DNA of 7,295 nucleotides from Leptolyngbyaceae cyanobacterium SM1_3_5. GTDB taxonomy: Bacteria; Cyanobacteriota; Cyanobacteriia; Elainellales; Elainellaceae. The stretch lies in the NCBI GenBank assembly GCA_012031475.1, contig JAAUTJ010000231.1, forward strand, positions 1 through 7,295, read 5' to 3'. Under the pieces are notes generated by a model. The model was not told where the DNA came from, did not search any database, and saw nothing but the letters and a program-made list of their open reading frames with translations. The translations under genes were made by a program, and so were the position numbers. Below, one piece after another: positions 1-5,426 of the stretch; positions within the stretch are counted from its first letter, which is position 1; every line of letters starts with the position of its first letter.

Positions 1-445
1 CGAGTGCTGGGATATCCATAAAGGGATAGAGTGCGCCAGCCCATGCCTCGTATGGGATATTTTGTTCATCCAGTAGCGTCAGGGCGGCGGCCATCGTAGA
101 ACCACTCACGGCACCAAACAATCCCCCGGTTGCGATCGCATCTACGGTCTTGACCTTCGGCAGCTTCGCCAACGTGAAGCGTGCGATGAAGACAACTAGA
201 ATTCCTACTGTTACAGAAAAAGCTGCGGGCAAAACCATCTCCGCTAGGTTGGAATTGCGGATCTCAATGCCACCACTCAGACCAATTCTGGCGAGCAGCA
301 TGAAGACGATGATCTGGCAAACTGCCTCTGGAATGACCAATTGGCTACCGAAAGCGGCAATGACCATACCCGCAATCAAAAAACTGAGCGTTGGCGACTG
401 CAACTGCTTAACGAAGTCCATCAAGAAAAAGGACAAAAACTCCAC
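1..445 (-). CDS. sbtA: Sodium-dependent bicarbonate transporter SbtA (5' part only)
   Basis: The first 148 residues are visible; the rest lies beyond the left edge. SbtA imports bicarbonate with sodium across the cytoplasmic membrane as part of the carbon-concentrating mechanism and is normally regulated by the PII-like SbtB. I recognise the family from near-identity to remembered SbtA sequence: QLQSPTLSFLIAGMVIAA (15-31), the NSNLAEM stretch (64-70), FIARFTLAKLPKVKTVDA (86-103) and GGLFGAVSGSTMAAAL (107-122), which lies in the conserved core, then YEAWAGALYPFMDIPAL (132-148). Several hydrophobic helices fit the ten-helix fold (about 19-34, 43-59, 70-93, 104-123). The family is about 370 residues, so about 40% is present. 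I chose the GTG start at 445 because AAGGAGG lies 5 bases upstream and the protein then begins VEFLSFF, matching the usual MDFLSNF-type N-terminus. No frame break is seen here. Confident. Confidence 0.95.
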   Translation of the reverse strand, partial: MEFLSFFLMDFVKQLQSPTLSFLIAGMVIAAFGSQLVIPEAVCQIIVFMLLARIGLSGGIEIRNSNLAEMVLPAAFSVTVGILVVFIARFTLAKLPKVKTVDAIATGGLFGAVSGSTMAAALTLLDEQNIPYEAWAGALYPFMDIPAL

Positions 446-450
446 GAATG

Positions 451-478
451 CCTCCTTGTGCCTCCTCTCAATGAGGAG
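451..478 (-). promoter_or_regulatory. sbtA leader: double Shine-Dalgarno with hairpin
   Basis: Reading on the minus strand, CTCCTC (478-473), a 5-base loop and GAGGAG (467-462) form a perfect 6-bp hairpin. It buries one SD-like GAGGAGG (467-461). A second SD, AAGGAGG (457-451), lies 5 bases before the GTG start and is probably the one used. The CTCCTC arm could alternatively pair with the second SD, which would occlude initiation. That regulatory role is inference; the pairing itself is directly visible. Confidence 0.45.
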
Positions 479-544
479 TATTGCGGTAAATGAACTAAAG
501 AGTTTGAGAGAGAGGGAGTAAGAGTGAAGCGATTCACCCCTACA

Positions 545-787
545 GATGAACGAGAACCTGGAGATCGAGCTTACGGTCATTCACCCGATCGGTTTAAAGG
601 TCAACGTTGCGGTATCGCTAAACAGGGCAGCAAAAAAGCCCCACAAACTGCTCTACGGAATTCACCGAGGACTCTATCCCAGAGGCAAGGCCAAAGGCCA
701 CCAGGGATAATGAGACAACGGCAGCCTTGACACCGCCAAAGATATCGCCCCGGAGGTGATTAAACCGGTGAGATTGGTGATTGCCAT
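545..787 (-). pseudogene. bicA: Decayed N-terminus of a BicA/SulP-type bicarbonate transporter
   Basis: Three minus-strand frames read in order give a BicA-like N-terminus. From ATG 787: MAITNLT. After one missing base, from 767: RFNHLRGDIFGGVKAAVV, then LVAFGLASG. After one extra base near 641, from 640: GFFAALFSDTATLTFKPIG, a TGA stop at 583-581, then MTV. I compare this with remembered BicA sequence (MQITNKIHF, NLRGDIFGGLTAAVIALP, AFGIASGAG, GFFAALFGGTPTLISEPTGPMTVV). The stop replaces the Pro of GPMTV. Only about 80 of roughly 560 residues remain; the intact sbtA follows about 100 bases further on, so the transmembrane body and STAS domain are deleted. BicA is a low-affinity, high-flux sodium/bicarbonate symporter. 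Sequencing indels could explain the frame changes, but not the missing 85% or the diverged residues. Another SulP subfamily is possible, but the MxITN start and GDIFGG favour BicA. Confidence 0.72.
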
Positions 788-1139
788 CATTGAAGTAATG
801 AACGGTAAATCAAACTATCTAGAAGTGACCCATTTCTACAGATAAGGATCTCACAGAAAGGATCAACTAATAGATAGAAATTGGCTGGAGGATGGAATTT
901 AGAACTCGCGATCGCTCTCAAAAAAATCTTGACAACAAACTGCCAAGAAGGATCGATGAGCAACCTCAAGCTCCGCAAAACCAAATCGCAATAGTTAAAT
1001 TACTTCGATGTTTTTAACTGTACGCTACTTCGGGTAGTAATACTTATTGAGTAGTCAAGGAAAAAGTTTTTGTCTACATAGAAATTCTTCTATGGTTTTT
1101 AGATCGCTGGCACCACGACGCCAGTGGTCGGGGGCAGCA
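788..1139. other. Non-coding spacer upstream of the bicA relic
   Basis: I find no convincing gene here. Visible structure includes TCATT-GAAGT-AATGA (787-801), an inverted repeat at the relic's start. A second imperfect dyad, TATCT-AGAA (816-824) against TTCT-AC-AGATA (834-844), may be a leftover operator of the lost transporter gene. A TTGACA near 931, followed by AAGGA and an ATG at 957, opens only a 12-codon frame ending in TAG. A HIP1 site lies at 908-915. The minus-strand frame across 787-984 has no recognisable features. Confidence 0.4.
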
Positions 1140-1224
1140 GCCCAACAAATCGTTGCAGCGCCGGAATAAAGGTTACTGTCAGGAATCATGAGCCACTAGC
1201 CGCCGCTAAACTTAGTCGTTAGAC
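1140..1224 (+). other. Integron attC-like recombination site (lone)
   Basis: The 85-base element has the four boxes of an attC in the right order. R'' is GCCCAAC (1140-1146, fits RYYYAAC). L'' is GTTGCAGC (1152-1159). L' is CGCTAAAC (1204-1211). R' is GTTAGAC (1218-1224, fits GTTRRRY). The L'' side pairs with the L' side as GTT, one extra unpaired base on the L'' side, AGCG, a mismatch and CGG, giving the classic imperfect hairpin. The extra base sits on the L'' arm as in aadA-type attC sites, which sets the orientation to plus, with the predicted crossover between G1218 and T1219. Spacers of 5 and 6 bases and a 44-base centre are within the known range. No integrase gene, attI or second attC is visible, and no cassette gene is evident on either side. 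Chance resemblance is possible but unlikely given all four boxes plus the bulge. Confidence 0.66.
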
Positions 1225-1524
1225 TGCTTCGTTCTTGAGTTGGGTCGCAGTTTAAAGGCTATGAGATACTATCAAGATCTTCCTAAGGCGATCGGGAGTC
1301 AACCTAGGCAAGCAGTTCTGTATTCTCTCTTGAATGCGAAAAGGCTTTGTGGTTAGGGAAACGCTGACGATATCCTCCGGGGAGCGCTTCGCGATCGTCG
1401 TTTTATTTTTGACCTTCATCTCGATCGCTGCCGAAGAAGCAGCTAGAGAATGAGGGCGATCGATCGAATTGTGGCGTGATGCTGTTTGCATCTCAAATTT
1501 GGCTAATTGGCATCCGATCGCCCC
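1225..1524. other. Non-coding spacer downstream of gpsA
   Basis: No supported gene or RNA is seen. It contains a 31-codon plus-strand frame (1261-1356) and a 79-codon minus-strand frame (1252-1491) that starts 33 bases after the gpsA stop. Neither has a recognisable domain. GGGGAGCGCTTCGCGATCG at 1380-1398 is a GC-rich palindromic stretch of the HIP1-associated kind common between cyanobacterial genes. I see no clear terminator for gpsA. Confidence 0.4.
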
Positions 1525-2453
1525 CTAGCCGATCGCCTCTGACTTCAAATCCCGCTCCATTAAGGCTTCCAGCGCGGCTTTTGGCGTGATTTCGCCGTTC
1601 AGCAGCCGATAGACCTGGTAGGAAACGGGAATCGGAATGCCTTGGCGATCGGCCAGCTTCACCAGCACGTTCGTTGTGTTCACGCCTTCGGCTGTGCCTT
1701 GCAGATCGGTGAGAATTTTGGAGAGCGATCGCCCCTGCGCCAAGCCAAACCCAACCTGATAGTTGCGGCTAAGTGAACTGTTGCAGGTCGCCAACAGATC
1801 GCCCAAGCCCGACAGCCCAAAAACGTTTCAGGCTTCGCGCCCAAATGCGTCCCAATCCGAATGATTTCGGCCAGAGCGCGAGTAATCAGCGCAGCTTTGG
1901 CGTTTGTTCCCAACTGCAAGCCATCGCAGACGCCAGACGCGATCGCGATCACGTTCTTCAATGTGCCGCCCAATTCTGTTCCCAAAGGATCGCTGTTGGT
2001 GTAAACGCGGAAGCGATCGGAAGCAAAGACGCGCTGAACGGTGGTGGCAGCTTCCGCATTCGTACTCGCAACCACTGTCGCGGCGGGCAATCCCTGCTGA
2101 ATTTCCTGCGACAAATTGGGGCCAGAGAGGACGGCGATCGCGTGATGGGGAAATGCCTGCCGCCAGATTTGCGTCGGGGTCAGCGTCGTGGCGGCATCAA
2201 GTCCTTTTGTCGCGCTCACTAGAATGGCGCGATTGCTCAGCGGCAACGCTTGCAGGCAGGCAACCACTTCGGGCAAGCCTTTCATCGAAATTGCCGACAC
2301 GATCACGTCTGCCTGCTCGATCGCCTCCGCCAAGGTCAATTCTCCCCGTCGCGACCATACTCGGACGGTGTGACCAATCTGCGCGGCTTGTGCGGCAAGG
2401 ACTGATCCCCACGCGCCCGCCCCCAAAACCGTGACGGTGAGGGGTTTAGCCAA
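1525..2453 (-). CDS. gpsA: NAD(P)H-dependent glycerol-3-phosphate dehydrogenase, one frameshift
   Basis: Reduces dihydroxyacetone phosphate to sn-glycerol 3-phosphate in the cytosol, the entry to glycerolipid synthesis. The N-terminal Rossmann motif GAGAWG (11-16) is followed by ATKG (Lys83), SGPN (110-113), ELGGTLKNVIAI (Lys166), NAKAALITR (184-192), LSGLGDL (Asp219) and SRN (229-231), all expected of GpsA. The frame breaks near 1815-1818: the sequence after ETFLG needs one more C (CC read as C) to give LSGLGDLLATC. With it the product is 309 residues, normal for the family. Downstream of the break the C-terminal frame runs unbroken to TAG at 1525. I chose TTG 2453 because it puts GAGAWG at residue 11 and overlaps the stop of the preceding gene by 8 bases; another in-frame TTG at 2483 is possible. 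It is probably translationally coupled to that small gene. The break is most likely a sequencing indel. Confidence 0.93.
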
Positions 2454-2625
2454 GATCGATCGCGCTTTCAACAATTTGAGCAATCACAATCGCAGCAGAC
2501 TGACTGATCGGAGCGGGCAGCATTTCGCCACGAAAATCGAGGAACTGTACGACGATCAGATAGGCAATTCCAAGCAGCAGAGCGATCGCGCCCGTGACAA
2601 CCGCAACGATTTTTGAGCGATCCAT
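2446..2625 (-). CDS. 59-residue single-helix membrane protein upstream of gpsA
   Basis: The short product begins MDRSKIVAVV, has one strong hydrophobic segment (about residues 6-27, ending near LIVVQFLDFR) and then a mildly amphipathic C-terminal part ending IVESAIDLG. The charge pattern (Arg/Lys before the helix, Asp/Arg after it) fits a membrane anchor. I chose ATG 2625; a GTG two codons upstream (2631) is an alternative. There is no strong ribosome site. It overlaps gpsA by 8 bases and shares its strand, so the two are probably co-transcribed from the 94-base divergent spacer with the ABC ATPase gene. I have the impression of similar small proteins next to cyanobacterial gpsA genes but know no function. 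The clean reading frame and hydrophobic core support a real gene. Confidence 0.6.
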   Translation of the reverse strand: MDRSKIVAVVTGAIALLLGIAYLIVVQFLDFRGEMLPAPISQSAAIVIAQIVESAIDLG

Positions 2626-2662
2626 AATCACGTCTCAATTCTTAACCTGTTCTTGCTTTACA

Positions 2663-2694
2663 TTGACATAAAACTCGGCAAAATCGGGAATAAC
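2663..2694 (+). promoter_or_regulatory. Possible promoter of the ABC ATPase gene
   Basis: A perfect TTGACA -35 box at 2663-2668 is followed by a weak AATAAC at 2689-2694 (four of six matches to TATAAT, spacing 20, longer than ideal). It would place the transcription start about 20 bases before ATG 2720. The -10 is poor, so this is tentative. Confidence 0.28.
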
Positions 2695-2719
2695 TCAAGC
2701 GTAAGGTCGGCATAGTGAC

Positions 2720-3725
2720 ATGGATACCGCTCAATCCTCCTCTTCAGCAGCTTTATCGGTGTTCGATCGATCGATCGTCGTGCAAACGCACAACCTGCAA
2801 AAGCAATATCGCACCGGGATTTTGGCTCAATCAAACCGTCACGCCGCTGAAAAGCTGTACGCTGCAAGTTCGGCCAGGGCGAAACGTTCGGACTGTTGGG
2901 ACCCAACGGAGCCGGAAAAACGACGCTGCTGAAATTGCTGCTCGGCATCATTCGTCCGACATCGGGAGACGCGCTGCTGCTGGGCAAACCTGTGGGCGCG
3001 GGCTTCGCCTCCTCCGGGCGCACCATCCGCCAGCGCGTCGGCTATCTGCCCGAAAACGCCTACTTTTACGACTATTTGACCGGATGGGAATTTTTGCAGT
3101 ACACAGCCGGACTGTTTCAGATTCCGGCTGATGTTGCCCAACGCCGTATTGCTGAACTACTTGATCTGGTTGGCCTCGCGCAGTCTGCCGCCCGCAAAAA
3201 GCAGCTACGTCGCTACTCGAAAGGAATGTCTTGCAGCGCATCGGCATGGCGCAAGCATTAATTAACGATCCCGAAGTTGTCTTTCTCGATGAACCAATGT
3301 CCGGCCTTGATCCGCTTGGTCGCTATCAGATTCGCGAAATTATTTTGTCTCTCAAATCGCAGGGCAAAACCGTTTTTTTTAACAGTCATGTGCTGTCGGA
3401 TGTTGAGCAAATTTGCGATCGCGTTGCCATTCTTGCCCTTGGTGAACTGCTGTGTGTCGGCTCCATTTCAGAATTATTAGGATCGGCTGATTTATATCAG
3501 GTGAAAGTACGCGGCGGCAGTGCGGATGTCTTGCGGCAGTGGGTTCCCGATTTGCAGCTTGAAGACGGCTATTGGCGCGGTCACTTGAAAGGCGATCCGC
3601 AAGATTTTCTTGCCACTTTGCGCTTCATGAACGCTCAGCTTGAAGCGATGAATTTGTCCCGCCCGACGCTCGAAGAATTTTTCGTTCAGCAGTTACGGCA
3701 GCGAGGAATTACTGCAAGTCAATAG
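2720..3725 (+). CDS. ABC transporter ATP-binding protein, three frame breaks
   Basis: A soluble nucleotide-binding subunit that would power an ABC-2-type exporter at the membrane. After frame correction it is about 333 residues. Domains in order: Walker A GPNGAGKTT (60-68), GYLPE in the Q-loop position (107-111), degenerate signature YSKGM (165-169), Walker B VVFLDEP (185-191) with the SGLDP D-loop, and the H-loop His in NSHVLSDVE (222). A C-terminal accessory region follows (about 245-333). Frame breaks: an extra G in GGG 2816-2818 (restores RTGFWLNQ), an extra G in GGG 2877-2879 (restores RPGETFGLLGPNG), and a break at 3229-3230 between SKGM and LQRIG, needing two bases removed or one added. 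The family is CcmA/NatA-like, with multidrug, polysaccharide or natural-product export as usual roles; the substrate cannot be inferred. No permease gene adjoins it. ATG 2720 was chosen as the first start in the coding frame. Indel errors are the likeliest cause of the breaks, though three in one gene leaves true decay possible. Confidence 0.85.
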
Positions 3726-4222
3726 GTGAAGAAATTAAGAAACTACAGAAGTTCAATTCTTAAAATACCACCCTCAATTGTGCCTACTTGCACTCTATAT
3801 CCGTAGAGTAGCGCCATTCCGATCGAAGTTACAGAATATGAGCGGTAGCAGCGGTTAAAAAAGTTCAAGCGTCATCCAAGCGTCATTGTTTAGTCAAGAA
3901 TTGTCAGATCAGCGCTTCAGCTTTTGAAGTTAGCAAAGATCGATCGCAAATTAAAGCAAAATCGGTGTGAAGATTCAGCCTAACGCTGATTTCGGCTGGG
4001 GTTGACTCGATCGCCTCTACAAGAACTCAACATGTCTGCACCAGCCGTGAGCGGAACTCTAACAAATTGACCTGAACTGTTTGGAGTAACTAAACCAAAT
4101 CCGCGTCAAGAATCAACTCCTATCTCCACAGGTTGAGGCAGAATCTATCTCCAGAGAGTCTGAGCAGCAAAAGCAATTCTGGTAGATTTGGTTCACAAAT
4201 GAATTTATATAGGAGCAAGTCA
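3726..4222. other. Long spacer before the acidic-protein gene
   Basis: There is no gene in these 497 bases. It contains a hairpin ACTCTA-N6-TAGAGT (3792-3809) after the ABC gene, with no T-run, so it is not a convincing terminator. It also has a direct repeat (3866-3886, listed separately) and an inverted repeat TCAGC-CTAAC-GCTGA (3975-3989). TTGACT at 4002 and TTGACC at 4067 resemble -35 boxes but lack good -10 partners. Presumably it carries the promoter and a long leader for the gene at 4223. Confidence 0.4.
3866..3886. repeat. Direct repeat CAAGCGTCAT x2, 11-bp period
   Basis: CAAGCGTCAT occurs at 3866-3875 and again at 3877-3886, so the copies are 11 bases apart, about one helical turn. 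This spacing is typical of tandem sites for OmpR/PhoB-family response regulators, but the sequence does not match the Pho box or HLR1 consensus that I know. A regulatory role is inference. Confidence 0.4.
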
Positions 4223-4519
4223 ATGGTACCCGAAATGGACGATCAAACCCAATCGTTTGACGCTCAGCAAATGGTTGAAGAGATTCAAGAAGGCGGGCAA
4301 AAAGCACCTTCTGTTGATCTCGATGCCGACTATGAAGCTGCTAAGTCTTTTAGCGTTAGTGAAATCGATGCGACTGAAGAAGGCGCAAAAGCGGCTGAAG
4401 CTGCAACTTCCAGTCAGTTTGAAGTGTCGCAACCGCAAAGTGCCCCGACCGAAGCGCAGGCTACAGGCAACCCAGATGACTATCTGGACATGGCAAAGGA
4501 AGTTAATCCGAATCTGTAA
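4223..4519 (+). CDS. Acidic 98-residue protein of unknown function
   Basis: The start ATG 4223 is set by AGGAG at 4211-4215, 7 bases upstream; the frame is open further upstream but without a ribosome site. The product has 22 Asp/Glu against 4 Lys and no Arg, His, Cys or Trp. It is rich in Ala, Ser, Gln and Glu, with no signal peptide or membrane segment. The middle (about 55-82) looks disordered. Two segments look more ordered and may be conserved: VDLDADYEAAKSFSVSEID (31-49) and the C-terminal GNPDDYLDMAKEVNPNL (82-98). It would be a soluble, very acidic protein, perhaps a partner or scaffold that folds on binding. I do not recognise the family. Good ribosome site, unbroken frame and a strong terminator 33 bases after the stop all support a real, probably monocistronic gene. 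Confidence 0.8.
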   Translation: MVPEMDDQTQSFDAQQMVEEIQEGGQKAPSVDLDADYEAAKSFSVSEIDATEEGAKAAEAATSSQFEVSQPQSAPTEAQATGNPDDYLDMAKEVNPNL

Positions 4520-4551
4520 TTTTTGAAATTAAACTTCTCAGTGAATCGTCT

Positions 4552-4578
4552 AAGAGGATCAACGCGATCCTCTTTTTT
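4552..4578 (+). terminator. Rho-independent terminator of the acidic-protein gene
   Basis: A perfect 9-bp stem AAGAGGATC (4552-4560) / GATCCTCTT (4566-4574), with a 5-base loop AACGC, runs into a T-tract to 4578. It lies 33 bases after the stop of the preceding gene. Confidence 0.9.
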
Positions 4579-4759
4579 ATTTCTATTCAGCAAGTCGGTC
4601 TGCTAGAAGTTTCATCCATCAATGGTAGCGATCGCGCTCTGCCCCAAAGATAGAGTTATTCTGCGATGATATTTTCTAACTTTTGTAAAAGAGCTTGAAA
4701 AGAGTAGCTTTTCTGCTTCTTGTTTTGTTCAATAGCAATCGAATTTTTCATAGAAGTTC

Positions 4760-5213
4760 ATGACATATACAACCGACGACATCACCAAACAGGCGCTCGA
4801 TCGCTTCCAGCAGTTCGACGTAGACACCCAGCTTGCCCTCCTGTGGTATGGCTATCTCGACATCAAAGACGAGCTTTCTCCGGGCACTCAGACCGCAGAG
4901 GAGCCAGCCCGCGCCATCTACGATCAAATCAAGAATCACTCGCCCGAAGAACAGCTACAGGCTCAGCGCGATATCATCAATCGTGCCGATTCACAGTCCA
5001 GCAAAGCCTACACTGCCCTCAGTTCCAGCGGCAAGCTCTATCTGTGGCTGCTGTTGGCGCAAGGCATGGAAGAAGGCTCAGTGATTCAAGTTCCCGAAAG
5101 CTATGAACTGCCGCAAGAAACCAATGAATTTGTCGAAATGATCAAAGGGTTAGATCTTTGAGCAGCGGCTCAACTTTTCGCGTAGTGCCGTTGTGGAAAT
5201 GGGCGCAAAGTAG
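4760..5213 (+). CDS. Orange-carotenoid-protein N-terminal-domain (helical carotenoid) protein, one frameshift
   Basis: A stand-alone all-helical carotenoid-binding domain like the OCP N-terminal domain; such HCPs bind ketocarotenoids and quench singlet oxygen or, in some clades, phycobilisome energy. The sequence follows OCP: DTQLALLWYGYLDI (22-35, with Trp29 and Tyr32 matching OCP Trp41/Tyr44), RDIINRADS (70-78), YTALSSSGKLYLWLLLAQGME (Trp96 matching OCP Trp110) and IQVPESYELP (109-118). As written it stops at 5161 after IKGLDL. Removing one T from the TTT at 5157-5159 continues the frame to LEQRLNFSRSAVVEMGAK and TAG at 5211-5213, giving 150 residues. This restores the conserved Arg141, the counterpart of OCP Arg155. 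No C-terminal NTF2-like sensor domain follows, so it is not a full photoactive OCP. ATG 4760 has only a weak AGAAG upstream. It is likely monocistronic, between two terminators. Family call is strong; subclade and quenching ability are unknown. Confidence 0.9.
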
Positions 5214-5217
5214 TCGA

Positions 5218-5243
5218 TTTTTGACAGTGGTTTTTGACAGTGG
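5218..5243. repeat. Perfect 13-bp tandem repeat
   Basis: TTTTTGACAGTGG occurs twice head to tail (5218-5230 and 5231-5243), just after the carotenoid-protein stop. It may be a slippage duplication or an assembly artefact. The contained TTGACA has no obvious -10 partner. Confidence 0.8.
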
Positions 5244-5266
5244 TTGAATGGTTTGATTAAGATTCG

Positions 5267-5302
5267 GCTGGCTTGCAATCGCAGGCCAGCTTCTTTGTTT
5301 TT
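5267..5302 (+). terminator. Rho-independent terminator of the carotenoid-protein gene
   Basis: A 10-bp stem GCTGGCTTGC (5267-5276) / GCAGGCCAGC (5281-5290), with one G-T wobble and a 4-base AATC loop, is followed by the T-rich TTCTTTGTTTTT. It lies 53 bases after the corrected stop. Confidence 0.82.
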
Positions 5303-5426
5303 GTGGCAGAATTTTTGCGGCGAAATCGATCGCCATTCAGATGCTATGTTTGCTCCAGAATTAATCAAAAGCGATCGATCTCAACGGCAATTGATATCCT
5401 AGGAATCTGTTTCACTTGATTTTTGC

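Noticed and set aside
150..521. 123-codon plus-strand frame at the left edge
   Set aside because: Antisense shadow of sbtA; the minus strand gives an unmistakable SbtA N-terminus.
787..984. 65-codon minus-strand frame beginning MVLRSLRLLID
   Set aside because: No family features; it ends at the first base of the bicA relic's start codon and is probably the relic's upstream region.
957..995. 12-codon plus-strand frame MSNLKLRKTKSQ with AAGGA and TTGACA upstream
   Set aside because: Too short to support as a gene, and I know no such leader peptide. Considered as an integron cassette gene for the attC at 1140 but it ends about 145 bases before it.
1252..1491. 79-codon minus-strand frame just after gpsA
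   Set aside because: No recognisable domain, no good ribosome site, and it crosses HIP1-type palindromic intergenic sequence. Its position after gpsA is the only support.
1904..2434. Long plus-strand frames across gpsA
   Set aside because: Opposite-strand shadows of gpsA, rich in Arg/Ser with no domain sense.
4051..4140. CTCTAACAAATTG region considered as a second attC
   Set aside because: The left box resembles an attC core but no matching GTTRRRY box or pairing arm follows at a valid distance.
4697..4713. Hairpin GAAAAG-N5-CTTTTC before the carotenoid-protein gene
   Set aside because: An AT-rich 6-bp stem with no clean T-run after it; weak as a terminator and a good terminator already exists at 4552.
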